In this document: in pieces, positions 11,970 to 24,643 of the stretch
How positions within the stretch are numbered: position 1 is the first letter of the stretch
How the letters are laid out: the number at the start of each line of letters is the position of its first letter
From: Scolanthus callimorphus
Lineage: Eukaryota > Cnidaria > Anthozoa > Actiniaria > Edwardsiidae
DNA: 64,000 nucleotides
Direction of reading: 5' to 3'
NCBI GenBank assembly: GCA_033964015.1
Contig: JAWWUD010000054.1
Span: 62,001 to 126,000, forward strand
Made by a program: the position numbers and the translations under genes
The notes under the pieces: generated by a model
The model's database searches: none
Told to the model about the DNA's origin: nothing
The model's input: the letters and a program-made list of their open reading frames with translations, nothing else

Positions 11970-12465
11970 ATTTTCATGCAACTTGCGTCTCGTTTGGCCA
12001 CCACATCGCAAGTTGATGCAAGTTTCCAATTTTCTTCGTTTTCCAAAATAACGAAAATATTATGACTAAAAGAAGTCATGAAATTAGAAGAAAAAGTTCC
12101 ACTTTTCTAGCTGTTATTTGCAAGAAAGTGGGTGAGACTTTATTTTTCTTGCCTTTTTTAACCAAGAAAAAACCCAGCTTGAACGCGCGCTAGTGTTCGA
12201 AAGTGACGTGATCATGTCATCACAGCCGCGCAAAGCACCAAAACACTCAACTTGAATCAAAACTTGCATCTCGTTTGGCCACCTCAACCGTCAACACAAG
12301 TCTGCGCAAGTCACAATACGCGTCGACTTGCGTTTCGATTGGCCAGGGCTTTCTGGTGGGTGATACAAAAGAACTATCCTCTTTCTGTGAAACATGAATT
12401 TTTAACTGCAGGGGCGGATCCAGGAACTTCCGAGAGGGAGGACGGCATCGAAAATTTACCCCTCT

Positions 12466-12651
12466 AAGACCCCGTTCACACTAGACCGGTACAAAACCGG
12501 ACCGGTACAATTCTGGTACGGTACCGTCGCGCGTTCACACGGGACCTGCGCTACCGGACCAATTTTGGCACGGCTAGGCGTGCACGGTCCCGTGTGAACA
12601 CTGTTGCAACACGTGCCAGATTTGTACCGGTCTCGTGTGAACGGGGTCTAA
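12466..12651. mobile_element. MITE with AAGACCCCGTTCACAC ends
   Basis: The left end AAGACCCCGTTCACACTAGA is matched by GTGTGAACGGGGTCT at the right end. Inside, several ACCGGTAC and GTTCACACGGGACC phrases repeat in both orientations. No coding capacity is seen. Confidence 0.75.
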
Positions 12652-13029
12652 ATCCCCCATGCTGGTGCTCCCCCACCTTGGAATGTGGGCGGAGGACCTC
12701 CCACCATGTGAAAATGAGGCAATACTGAGACAATTGTGCTGGGAATCCCCGTACCGACAACATGCGGAGAGGCTATCATGGACTAGAGAAGAAAGTCATT
12801 TATTTCTTTATTTATATATTATGATCCGTACAAAGCGATTGGCATGAACGCGGGTATAAAAGAGCAAAAAGGTAACAATATACAATTATGTAAAATATTT
12901 AAATAAACCACAGTTATTTGGACGAAATGGGAAGAAATCCGATTTCCTAAACTGCTAGGCTAATGAATAGTTTATTGCATTCTCCTGTTTCTTTAGCCCC
13001 GCGACACATAAGAATAAAAGGAAAAGTAT

Positions 13030-13220
13030 GGCAGCCATTTCTATTCAACTTCATGTTAAGCGGATAATTGCATTTTAAACTTCGCGCTATTAGATCCAGT
13101 CTCGCACTTTCTCGAATATTAAATAATTCGAGAAAGCGCGAGACTGGAACTAATAGCGCGAAATTTAAAATGCAAATTATCCGCTTGACACTGATATGAA
13201 GTTGAGTAGAAATGGCTGCC
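13030..13220. mobile_element. Foldback element with about 90-bp arms
   Basis: Nearly the whole element is palindromic. GGCAGCCATTTCTATTCAAC pairs with the complement ending at 13220, and AGTCTCGCACTTTCTCGA pairs with TCGAGAAAGCGCGAGACT across a short AT-rich loop near 13116. No protein is encoded. Confidence 0.85.
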
Positions 13221-14084
13221 ATGTGGCCGATTCTCTTGACCAAGAAACGACAAAACTGCGCTTTCCTTTACAGCTATAAACACTATCAGCTCCCTCAGAC
13301 GTTGGGCAGTGGTTAAGGTAAGTACACGTGATATTGGGTCACCAAATAAGCTGCTTTTTATTCTTAAATTCATGAGTCAAATTTTCATGGAGGTCAACAA
13401 GATTGAGGCGATTTACTGATGTAGTATATCAATCGGTTAGCCGCATGTACAGCCCGTTCTACGCGCTATAACAGGTTTAATAGGAACATTAAGCGCACTG
13501 TTTGTTTCTCGTGTAATAGCAAATGTTCTAGCTCATAGAGTTTCGATAGAGTTCTAAACGTTTTATTTCAATTTTGGAGTACAGTAAAAAGCCGAGATTA
13601 AGAACCTTCATTAGCATTTTTCCATTGACTGCTTGACTGGTGCATTATATAAATGGCCCTTATTGCGAATTTAGGCTACGTTTAGGTTCTTAAATAGGTT
13701 TTTAAATTTTTATTGCCCAATAGTAATGGCATGTCTGATTTCAGCAAAGTAGTATCCAATATATCCCATTTCTCCTTTATTTCTAAAATTATTCAAGTAA
13801 TTCTCAATTGAATTACTGTACTGAACTTGTGTTGTTGATTTTTAATTAATCATTTAGAGGCACATGATCAAAACTGACGCATGTTTTGTACAGATATTGA
13901 AAGATGATCAATTTTTCTGTGAATGGATTCCTGGATATTTTTAGGCTCAAGAGGTTCTATTTTAGGGATTTTGTTTAGCCTCACAGGTTTTTAAATTCTA
14001 GGTTCCTACTTCTGGATTTTTACTGTACTCCAGAATTTCGGCAAGAACCAAGAGGGTAATTTACCATCAACCAGACCACAGGTC

Positions 14085-15300
14085 TGGAAGGAAGGGTAGG
14101 GACAGTTAAAAATGTCCAGGGAGGGTGATACTAGAGCAGTCTATAATTCTGTGGTGGGTACTCAGTTACAGGAGTACAATTCCAAGATGGGTATCCCTAA
14201 ATTAATCTGTAATTCCATGGCCATTAAACATGGTGGTATCACATATTAATTCCAACTGTCCCATGGTTGGATCCTGAAGAGGGTGAAGTTAGCTACCCAT
14301 AATTCTTGTTATTTCAATATTCTAACAGGAAACCTGAGTACTCCTGACTATTGGCCAGAACCCAGGGAGTCATTTGTACTATTAACCAGACAGCACCATG
14401 GAGCATCAACTGGACTACAAGGAGGAGACAGACCACTCGAGTACTTCAGACCATCTGCCAGACCACAGTCAACACTTCAGACAATCAACAACACCAGAGT
14501 GAACCAGTGGACCATTAGCCAGACCGCAATGAGCTCAGGCTATCAGCAAGCCCTTCAACCTGCAGCCAGACAACATTTACCCCTTCAGACTACCAGCCAG
14601 ACCTTATTGACCCTTCAAGGACATCATCTAGACCTAAAGGGCAAATATTTGAATCATTCAGCCAAATCATGCCTCCAACACCACGCTGAGCCCTTACCAC
14701 CATACGCCCTTTAGGTAAGTCAGTCATTCAGAGAATCAGCCTTATGGAATTCAAGGGTGGGTAGGGACAGTTAAAAATTAACGTCCAGGGAAGGTGATCC
14801 TAGAGTTTAGAATTCTGTGGTGGGTACTCAGTAACAGGAGTAAAATTCCAGGTTGGGATCCCTTTTAATCTGTAATTCCATGGTGGGTAAACATCACTGA
14901 ATTTAATTCCAACAACTAGAAATTCCCATTGTGGGGTCCTGAAGGGGATAAAGACTGCCCATTACTTATTGTTATTTCAATATTATTCTAACAGAAAACC
15001 CGAGTACTACTGACTACGCACCAGAACCCAGGGAGTCATTTGTACTATTAACCAGACCACAGCACTATGGAGCATCAACTGGACTACAGGGAGGAGACAG
15101 ACCACTCGAGTACTTCAGACCATCTGCCAGACCACAGTCAACACTTCAGACAATCAACAACACCAGAGTGAACCAGTGAACCATTAGCCAGATCACAGTG
15201 AGCTGAGGCTATCAGCAAGCCCTTCAACCTGCAGCCAGACAACATTTACCCCTTCAGAGAATCAACCTTCAGCCATCCCACATCCTACATGTATGTATTG
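14085..15300 (+). repeat. Tandem duplication, about 660-bp period
   Basis: GGTAGGGACAGTTAAAAAT at about 14095 recurs at about 14758. It is followed in both copies by GAATTCTGTGGTGGGTACTC (or a close variant), GGGAGTCATTTGTACTATTA, ACCACTCGAGTACTTCAGAC and CAGCAAGCCCTTCAACCTGC. The first copy carries a 143-codon open frame (14283-14714) rich in Q, T and S; the second copy is broken. A more distant third unit seems to follow at 15480-15660. No protein family is recognised. Confidence 0.75.
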
Positions 15301-16366
15301 TACACCTAGGCCGCCAGAGTTCTCCTAAACAGACCCTCAACACAGTCATCCAGACCTCGCCCAGCCCTTCATACCACAGCCTGATGATCAGCTGATCTCC
15401 TTCACTGCACTGTCATTGGTGACAGGAACTGGTAACTTCCATTGCGCAGTCCCCCAACGTAATTTGCATCACCTTGCTGAGGACCTCTGGAATTCCAGGA
15501 TGGGTGGTGCAAGAGAAGTCTCAATTTGGGGATGGGTAACCTATTACAGTGGGATATCAGGAATGGAGATCCCAAAAAATTACTGTGTTCCAGGGTGGGT
15601 AAACAATATATTCCATAATGGTCATCCAGGGTGGGCTGGAACAACTAAAACTTTCCAGGGTGGTTTTTAGCTTTTTTGATAACCTGGGGTTGCGGCTAAA
15701 AAAATGGAATGGCCCATTTCATGTTTATAACCAGGGCCATACCTCAGGGTACAGTATGCTGTGATTTTAGAGAGTAATATTTTCCCGTTTCTCAATGGAG
15801 GCACAGGCATGATGGAGGCATGATCACCACTGCATTTATTCAGACTGTGCAGGATGCCGGAGTTTTCACAGGGGTAGAGCAATTCTTGAAAATTTAGAGC
15901 TCCTCAAAAGGGGGGGAGCACGGCTATTTTTTGAACAGCCCAATAGGTATGGCACTGGTAGTTGAAACGTTTTTCATTTGAAAAGGCCCTTGCTTGTGGC
16001 ACTGGCTTGCAATTTTCCTTATAATTTCACAATCTTACGTTTTTAAAGCAATTTGACCAGACTAAGATTGCAGTTGCTTCAGGTTTTCATATTAGTCACA
16101 GAATTTAATCTTATTTTCAGGGGCAGATATATAGGGGGGGGGGGGGGGAGGAAACAATGAACACCCCTTTCTCGGGATTTTCCCATACATTACTGGCTGG
16201 AGGAAAATTGAACATTTTCGTCCCATGTTTTTACTATCCAGCCCTCCCCCCCCCCTTTCTGAAATTCCTGATTTTTTATTTTTTCCTCAAGCTAGAGCCT
16301 TTTCAAGTCAATTTGCAAACCAACATTTTATTTTGTGCTTCAGTGGTTGAGCCAGACATTTCTTCT

Positions 16367-16615
16367 AATAGTCCAGTTTTGAATTCCCTAACCTGCTAAT
16401 AGGCATCAATGGCGCACTACAGCAGGAGCCTCAATTTAAAGCCGAAAAGTTGTGAATACCAGTGAGTTGGAAAAGCTTCCTCAAGTTTGTCTATTGTCTC
16501 AATTCAAAGCTTCATCAGTTTCTCGTCTGTACTCACAACTTTTTCAACTTAAAAATTGAGGCTCCTCGCCGAGGCCTATTCAGGGGTAGAGTAGAGAATT
16601 CAAAACTGGACTATT
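16367..16615. mobile_element. MITE with 20-bp terminal inverted repeats
   Basis: AATAGTCCAGTTTTGAATTC at 16367 is matched by its complement ending at 16615. Inner arms (GGAGCCTCAATTTAAAG with CTTAAAAATTGAGGCTCC) also pair. It is non-coding. Confidence 0.8.
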
Positions 16616-17294
16616 GAGAAACATAAGGGTATCAATTTTGTTTGCGGAGAACTGACATGCATCAGTCTATGATCCAGGAGATGTTTGGATGTTTGTCGCG
16701 GTCATGTTCTGAGTCTTATTTGTTGTTTCAGTGGTGACCCATTTTTGCTGATCAAGTGATTTGTTTGAATTTTACTGTTAATCTTCACCTCAGTGACAGA
16801 AGTAAATCATAAGTATGGTAAATTATCTGGTAAAACTACAGGAAATCCCATTGTTCTATGGTATTTTGCTCTGTCTCATAAATATAAAAAAATGGCTTTG
16901 TTTAGAAAATAACTATAGAAGGAGAAGTATACATGATTATGGATGTTTTTACTCCAATCAGGCAAAACAAACCACCACTGACACACAAAATATAGCTCAT
17001 AACTTGTTTTGGCAGGAAACCAGGTTCAACTACTGATGCACAACATACTTTTGTGCGTGCGATTCCAGAAAATACCCATGGCCCTACTGCACGGAAGGGG
17101 ATTTAATTTTCAAATGGAAAAATACACTAGAGATTGCATGGAAAAAAAAGGCAAATTGTCTTGCCGCCCCTCTGAAAATTTGTATCCTTTCCATGGGAGG
17201 GTAAGGGTTTATTTTTCTGGAATCACACATTATTTTTTCCTCCTTGTTGTTGTAAGGGACAGGGTGGCATGTCTATTTATGTATGCATTGTAAA

Positions 17295-19752
17295 GCAAAC
17301 AAGTCCCACAAGGCTCTGATGGCCCCAACTGGAGATGCTCCAAATGTCAAAACTGGTAGGTGTGTCACCTCACTGCATTTAGTACTGAGGCTTCCAGCTC
17401 CTCCTGCTCACCAGGCAGTATCTCCTCAGCTCCCAAGGCCACAGCTCTAATGCAACAGGGTGATGCCATTCACACACCAGGTGTCTCACATGATTGATGT
17501 TGTCATGATGGTAGGTACAAATAAATGCAGTACATGACTGATCACATTCAGATTAAGGTAGCATGCCAGCAAATCAAACTGCATATTTGGATGGTGGGCA
17601 AAATTATTCAAAATACTTTTAAAACATTTAAGGCATCCTAATATGATCTAAGTCCTTGGCGGGCTCGGATGAGAAGCTCTGCTACTAAAATGATTAATTT
17701 TGGCAGTTTGCAATTTCTTTTTTTTTATCAAAAATGTTGCACACTCTTTTAGGTGATAATTATAAACATCATAAACAATAATTTTAAAGATGAACTGTTT
17801 AGAAACCAATATAATATACATGTAGGACCATTGCTTAAAATCTGCATTTAAAAGAAAACAATAATATAAAAATTATATTACCATTTCATTAATTCTATTT
17901 ATTCTTAAAAAGATTGTTCATCTAATGAATTATATTATGTGATTCCAGAATTAATTATCCATACCACTCCCATGGAGGGGCAATAAGATATTATCACCCC
18001 AAACCTTTCTGGATTTTCCAGTGAAAAATACAGCAATTCTATAGAAAATAAAAGGAATTTCCAATCCCTCACATGCCGATATGGATTTTTTTCTGGAATC
18101 ACATTTTTCTAAAAGGCACAAGTTGACAAATGTAAAACAGGTATCTGTTGAATAGGATGAAACCAGGAACTAAATTTAAACACTCAGGTCAGCAATTCAA
18201 TTATAAAGTGTTAGAAAAGTAAGGATTCTTCTGAAAGGGGGGCGCCAAATAGTCCCTGGATTTTTTCAGAATTATTTGAGAATCTTCAAGTAACTTCAGC
18301 TTCACAAACTCTGAGACTAACTGCTTGCTTCTCATAGCATGCCTTGACAATAAAAAGAAATGGTTTGAATCATTTGTTAAAATTAATGTGCAATGAAAAA
18401 ATCCATAGCCCAAACCATGGTGGGAAGCACTCAAAGACTCCCAACCCTATGGCATTTCCAAAGGAAAATATAGTATTTGTATGAAAAAACAAAATCAGGT
18501 CAACGGTAGACTCGAATTCAGGCTAGAATTCCAATTTGAATCACAAACAGCAAGGAACTGTGAAAAGTTCAATTTCCCCCATGGTGGGGGTAAGGATTTT
18601 TTCTGGAATTGCACAATTGACTGTAGATGAACTTACGTCCCTATTAATAATAATTGATTCTCATGGCTGTCAACCCCAGAGCATAATATTGAATCTTGAG
18701 ATGTAGAAAATGCAACAAATTTGTAAGAAATGTGCAGGAGAAATAGTATGATTTACAAGAATGAAACAAAATGTTAACATTTAGACAAGGCTCAAAATCT
18801 TGAGACTCTTTAGGAACAGTTGACAGCTATGTATTCTTACCACCTCCATCTTGGCATCTAGAGTCGACAGCAAATAAAGGCAATCCCAATTTTTTTAAAA
18901 ATTCTAAAAGATATAGCCAATAAATAATACTAATAAGTTACATATAACTTTTGTAAAATTGCATAAAAACTGAGCTTTTTAAATCTACACAATTAATAAT
19001 ATTTCATATTGTCAAGTTTTGTAGGAAATAGTTTTTTCTTGTTTAATTGTGCAAATAAAACTTCTCACCTATAAATTTATCAAACAAAAGAGATGCCAAC
19101 CACTAACCTTCAACATATTATGGGAAATGGGGTATTATGGACCCACAAAAAATGTCTTCGCTCTTTGAAAAAACTTGACTAAACTACTATTAATAATTCT
19201 TTCTTCTATTATATTGTGCATAATTTGGACCTATTTTGTAGAAGAGTGGGAGAGTTGGCATATCTCTGAAACATTGCTGAGAATGTTAAATTTATGTTAC
19301 TTCTATCAACATTTCAAATTGTACTTTAAAAAAAAAAAAAATTTAACAGTGTGCAGATTGGATTTCCTGAAAGCAGAGTCATAGACATTCAAGCCCTAAT
19401 TGTGGGGGAAGTTAGGATGTCTGTTTTAAAAGTTGAATAATTAGGGGTGGAAATATGGAGTGATTTGTGGCATGTTCCCTTAATAACAGAATGTTATCAG
19501 TCTAACTAGTATGTGTACTACATGCATTTGTATCTATTGCCATGGCAACATCAATCATGTGAGAGACCTGGTGTGTGTGAAGGTAAGACCCTGTAGCACA
19601 GGAGTTGTAGCCTTGGGAGCTGAGGAGAATATACTGTCTGGTGAGCAGTCTGGAGCTGGGAGTCTTAGTACTGAGTGTAGTGAGCTGACACACCACTGGT
19701 GCTGACAGGAGCATCAACAGCTGGGGTCTGAGGGGCCTTGTGGGACTTTTTT
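17295..19752. mobile_element. 2.5-kb element with long inverted terminal repeats
   Basis: The left arm (about 17295-17660) is matched in reverse by the right arm (about 19385-19752). Outermost phrases are AAGTCCCACAAGGC and GCCTTGTGGGACTT. Further in, GCCTTGGGAGCTGAGGAG, ACATCAATCATGTGAG and TTTTAAAAC...GCATCCTAA match between the arms. The arms are clearly diverged. The 1.7-kb interior is AT-rich, holds two smaller foldbacks of the GGAATTTCCA family (about 17938-18105 and about 18430-18615) and has no recognisable transposase. Confidence 0.8.
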
Positions 19753-19947
19753 TTAATTCAGAAAAAGGTACTTACATACCATATAAAGTTGGAATAAATG
19801 TTAGTCACACTTTCAAGCTGATTTTATTTCCATGTTCAAATGATTCTACAATACATTGCTTGCAAAACATATCTTCCCAGGCTGCACCATATGAGCTATA
19901 AACAGCAGACAGTTGTGACAGTGCAACCTTTTCTTAAATAGGTGTAT

Positions 19948-21060
19948 GCAAACAGACCATAGGCTCCCCAGGATCACTGAGCAAAGTCCAGAGTTGATAG
20001 TCGCTGAGTGAAGTTTGACTGAGTTCCATGAGCACCAAAATGATAGTACCCAACAAAAAAAAAAAAATTCATCCCATTGAAAAAAATGCCCTTACATTAT
20101 CTTAACTTAGTACCGTAAATAAACCACTACTAGCATTTATTCTTCTCAGCACATCGATGCACTGCCCAAATATGGTCATTGGAACGCCAATAACTGTCTT
20201 CTGTACATGACATATATCCTGCGATATCCGTCGTTTGAGCTTGTATTTAATATGCAAAAGTAATTCATTTCTGTTTTTTATGTGCCATCGATGTGCTGAA
20301 TAATAAAACCATTATCGTGCTTGATTTTTGAAGAATATCGTCCCTTGTTGGCTAAGTATCAGATGATATTCTGTGCAATCTCACAGTATAATCGTTAATA
20401 TTATTCAGTGAGAAATGAGTTTTAGCCAATTTATTTTCACCTCTCACTCTAGTTCTGGTTGCTCTACAAAATCCTCAAAATCGCAAATGCTGAGCGTTAT
20501 AAAGAGTAGTTTCATAATCAAGTTGAAAACAAACAAAAAATGTCAGTAGAAACATGCACACCTCAGCAAATATTTTTTTGCATTTTAGACAAAATTCGGC
20601 AAAAGACTGAAAACAGCTCAAACTGATAACAATTACGGTAATATCCAATTACATGTAATTTTACCAAATTTCAAAACAACTCACTGTCAAGATTTTATAA
20701 TTGCGATGCAGTGAGCATGTCAAAAATTAACACAACCTGCACAAAGCGCCTACTGCGCACATGCCAACCGCTAGATACAATGGATATTGGCAAGCATGCT
20801 CGCTAGCGAGCATGCACGCAATGACAACAAGCCTCCTCAAAACTGTATTTCTGACCGAATAAAATGCTAGTAGTGGTTTAGTTAAGTACTAAAGGACTAA
20901 AGATAAGGGCGTTTTTCAAAATGGGACGATATTTTTAATATCTCGTAGTTAGTTTCATGTTAGCGCTCATCGAACTCAGTCAAACTTCACACAGTGACTG
21001 CCACTGCAAACTATCAACTCTGGAGTTCGCTCAATGATCCTGGGAAGCCTATGAGCAAAT
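19948..21060. mobile_element. 1.1-kb element with about 180-bp inverted repeats
   Basis: The left arm has CATAGGCT, then CCAGGATCACTGAGC, CCAGAGTTGATAGT, GTGAAGTTTGACTGAGTTC, ATCCCATT, GCCCTTA and TAAACCACTACTAGCATTT. These recur as complements in the same order from 21060 back to 20862. A related composite at 27747-28650 shares its interior. A perfect 22-bp palindrome centred on CGCTAGCG lies at 20794-20815. No coding region is recognised. Confidence 0.8.
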
Positions 21061-21705
21061 TGTTAAAAATTGAATCAATAGACCTATTTGGCTTGGACAT
21101 TCTGTTTTCCCATTTCAGATCTTGTGGCATTCCAATGAGTATTCTCTCTTTCGGTATCTGTTATGCACCAAAGGATGTAAATGAATATAGAAAAATCCCC
21201 AACAAAAAAGATTATTCAAATGAATGGCATGTGATCATATGGGAAAACATTACGCCCAAGCCGAAAGGTCTATCATACACAGCAATGCAAATGTCTAAAA
21301 GATTGCCTGTGAGCTGGCAGTTGTGTGTGTTTTCCACAGACTGTTCGATAAGGGATGCTTGAAGAATGGGCCAAAAAAGCGTCAAAAAGCACCCCAAAGG
21401 AGGGGACCGGGCCACATTTGACACCTTTTTTGCTTTCCAGTGAAATATTTGCTCTTTCCAATGAAATCTGATGAAAAATCGTCTCAGAAAACACAAAACT
21501 GGCAGCTATGCAGATCTAAAACAGAAATCATTCTGTCACAGTCTTATTGCTGTCTCTTAAATGTGTTACAAGTCATACCAGGGCTCGACCTTAACCAAGT
21601 CCACTAGCCAAATACAAGTAAAATTATTTTGAGTGAATTGAATTTGTTTACTACCTTGACTTTTTGCATGTAAAAGAAAAACTTTCAAAAACAGGATGTA
21701 GAATG

Positions 21706-21788
21706 TGTGGTTCCAAAAAATATCTATACCCTCCCGACGGAAGGGTTTTGAAAATTCTACCCCTCCGGAATTTCCAGTCCCTTCCGTA

Positions 21789-21828
<40 letters not shown>

Positions 21829-21852
21829 ATGGATAATTTCTGGAAACAAGCA
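21706..21852. mobile_element. Foldback of the TTCCAGAAA...TTTCTGGAA family with a 39-base G run
   Basis: The ends are GTGGTTCCAAAAAATATCTA plus TACCC, and GGGTATGGATAATTTCTGGA plus AAC. The arms enclose GGAATTTCCAGTCCCTTCCG and a homopolymer of 39 G at 21789-21827. Other members lie near 17058-17232, 17938-18105, 18430-18615 and 46735-46866. Confidence 0.75.
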
Positions 21853-21858
21853 CAATCA

Positions 21859-21956
21859 CAGGGGCGTAGCTAGGGGGGGACCCCCTTTGGGGACGAAAAA
21901 TACAGTAAACATTAAGGTTGTGACTTCCCCTTTCTAAGGACCTGGCTACGCCCCTG
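21859..21956. mobile_element. 98-bp MITE, CAGGGGCGTAGC ends
   Basis: The element starts CAGGGGCGTAGCTAGG and ends CCTGGCTACGCCCCTG. It is flanked on both sides by AATCA, a likely target duplication. The ends resemble hAT-like non-autonomous elements (inference). A one-ended relative lies at about 5870-5971, and a related left end lies at about 46262. Confidence 0.8.
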
Positions 21957-24075
21957 AATCAAGATGGCAGCTAATGGCAAAAACGTGACCACATGCTCCA
22001 TGGAGCAACAATTCAGTACATGGAGTGCCTTTTGTAGAAAATATATTATCATGGCTGTGAATCCTGGCCATTTACTAAACATTTTTTACTATTAAATTCA
22101 AAAGTTAAGATCGAGCCCTGAGTACATTATCAGTGCTGTAGTGTACAAAAAAAAGCTAAGAAACAGAAGAAACATTATCCAGAACCTATCCTGAAAATTC
22201 TCCAACTTCTACCCCATAAAAACTCCTGAAAAAATATATATATATATCTCCTGGAAAATCTTGGATTTTTGTCATTCAGAAACCATTAATTAAACAATAA
22301 TTTCCCATGGAGGGTCACATCTTTTTGTTAATGTGTGTGGATCAGAAATACAGTTCCTAAGTTTATCAATGATGCTCAACTAAATTCCACCTCTGTGGGG
22401 TATCCCGTTTGATTCAAGAAAGTGACAGAGGGTTACTTGCCCAAACGTTTGTAACTTGTAGTTAGCTGTTATTTGCACTCTCTTGACTTACTGTATATGT
22501 GCATTGAAGTAAGTTTAGACTGAAACTTACTTTCAGTAACTAATTATCTGGTAATCTCTGTTCAAAATTACTGGTTTACTTATGAATGTTTGGAGGTGAT
22601 GCCAGTTACCTGAGAGGAATGTTCCAGTTTCCTGCTGTAAGGATGTCAAAGGACCTCTATTAATCTATTGAATAAAAAATATATGATCAAGTATGGGAAC
22701 AAAGAACTAGGGTTTAAAGCATTCTTTATCCTGTCGGCACGTCATGGCTAAGGGAAGGATCTCACCATGGCCAATAGTCTCAGTAGCGGATCCCGGGGGT
22801 AGGGTGGGCTTGGCAGAGGGGGGTCGAAGGGTTCCGTAGAACCCTATGAAAGATCGCCCTGAAAGCACTCGTTAACCCTATTGAGGACATCCATTTCAAA
22901 TTCTGTAAAATTTGACCTTGGGGTTGGCAAAACAGCAACGAATAATGCATGAACTAAATTAAAAGTGCCTAGAAGTGGCTTCATTTCATATGAAGTTGTT
23001 ATAGATTGTCTGAAAACTAATAATAAAATGATTGTGAGAAAAGTTGCACAAGCCATTGCAGCGTGTAACACCCTTTGCAACATTGCGAGACAGGTTGTTG
23101 CAACCATTGCAACAAGTAGGATACGAATCTACGTCTTGCAATGAATTGCAGCTTTGTCTCGCATTGCAGCGTGTAACAGCGAATCCTGCAACTTATCTAG
23201 CAATTTCCTTCACAGAAACCCTCTCGGGCTTCTTTGCGCATGTGCGTTCTGTATCAAAATGGCAGACAAATAGTAAAAAGTTTGATACCATACGGGAGCG
23301 ATCATTGTGAGCTAATAACAGCTGCAGTGGCTTTGTAACTTGTCTCGCAATGGATTGCGAGAGAAGTTGCAGAAAACATTGCACTGTGTACGGTAACTCC
23401 ACCTTTAACATATTCTTTGCTTTGAACAAGTTTACCAAATGTAATAATTTGTGACATAAAACACATAAATTTTATTAAACTTGCGTCATAATGACGACTT
23501 TTGAAAATATTGTCCGCCATCTTGGATCCGCCATCTTGGATCCGCCATCTTGGATTTCATTTAATTTCCATTTGACTCTTCAGATAAATACTCAATGAGA
23601 AAAAAATGGTCAAAATGTACAAAATACTCATCAAAGAAGTGTTTGACAATCAAAAAGTTGAATTAAAAGGAAACTTGTGAATCCCAGAGCTAGTTTTAGA
23701 CCATATGTTAAAATGAACAAACTCCCCTACCCCTACCCCCAAAAGATTTTGTGTCAAAAATTAATTAGCCTGTACATAAATTACTAAGGAGTACAAGCTC
23801 CGTTAGTCATAAATTGGGCAATCTGTCCAACATTAAGCTTGAAATATGAAAAATTCACGTTTTTTCGAGTTTTGCAAAACATGCATGTCAAAAAGTGACA
23901 CTGACATGTCATTGACACCAAAATGTCCCTAGATAAATTTTAGGAAAAGTCACAAAGTTTCACCATCATAGCTGCAGTGGTTTTAGAGTAATCAGGATTT
24001 TACTGGAGGGGGGGCTTGAAAAGCCCCCCCCCCCCCCCCCCCCCCCAGTCTGGATAGGGTTAAGTTCTTACACGT
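21957..24075. other. Gene-free stretch with diverged inverted repeats
   Basis: No gene is recognised. From about 23045 to 23410 diverged inverted arms carry AAGTTGCA, CCATTGCA and TCTCGCAAT phrases. A C run of 23 bases lies at 24024-24046. The tandem CCATCTTGGAT motif in this stretch is listed separately. Confidence 0.45.
23513..23556 (+). repeat. Three tandem 15-bp units carrying CCATCTTGG
   Basis: GCCATCTTGGATCC occurs three times in a row. CCATCTTGG resembles the YY1-type zinc-finger site of animals. No gene start is seen nearby, so a regulatory role is only a possibility. Confidence 0.5.
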
Positions 24076-24348
24076 CCATATTCCCGGAGTAATTAATCGA
24101 TGAAACCGATAATCGATGAAATCGATATTAATCGATAATAATCGATGCTAATCAATCGATTAATATTGGAAATCGATGGTTAATCGATGAACAGCAAATT
24201 TGTGACCTTTTATCGATTAGCAATCGATGATAGTATCATCATCGATTAGCATCGATTTCATTGAATTCAATTCACCCTGAAAAGGTTCCATATTATAGGA
24301 TATCTGAGTAGCGCAATGGAGTAGTAGTGGATCCGTAGTAGTTGGGGG

Positions 24349-24468
24349 TAGCCTGCGTAGCAAGCATTTCCATGGAGTTTACAAATACGAGATTCAATTA
24401 CTTGGCCGCGCGCAAAACGTTTCTCTGACCTCTGAAACACTGACGGGAAACGCTTTCTACGCAGGCTA
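24349..24468. mobile_element. MITE with TAGCCTGCGTAG ends
   Basis: TAGCCTGCGTAGCAAGCATT at 24349 is matched by the complement CTTTCTACGCAGGCTA ending at 24468, with inner TTTCC / GGAAA pairing. It lies inside the ATCGAT element. A relative with TAGCCTGC ends is at 32822-33159. Confidence 0.75.
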
Positions 24469-24643
24469 AGTTGGGGAGTAGTAGTCAACTCTCGTTACGG
24501 AGAGTCCGCAATAGAGACCTTACGATGCGACGACGGCAACGAGGACGACAACGGCAGAGGACAATGTACTTGATTACAGAACACAAAGCGCGCACGTGAA
24601 AATGTACGAAATCAAATGCATTTCAACGTTTTCTTCAGAACTA

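Noticed and set aside
20994..21362. 122-codon open frame
   Set aside because: It lies across the right arm and edge of an inverted-repeat element and shows no domain; compositionally it reads like non-coding sequence.
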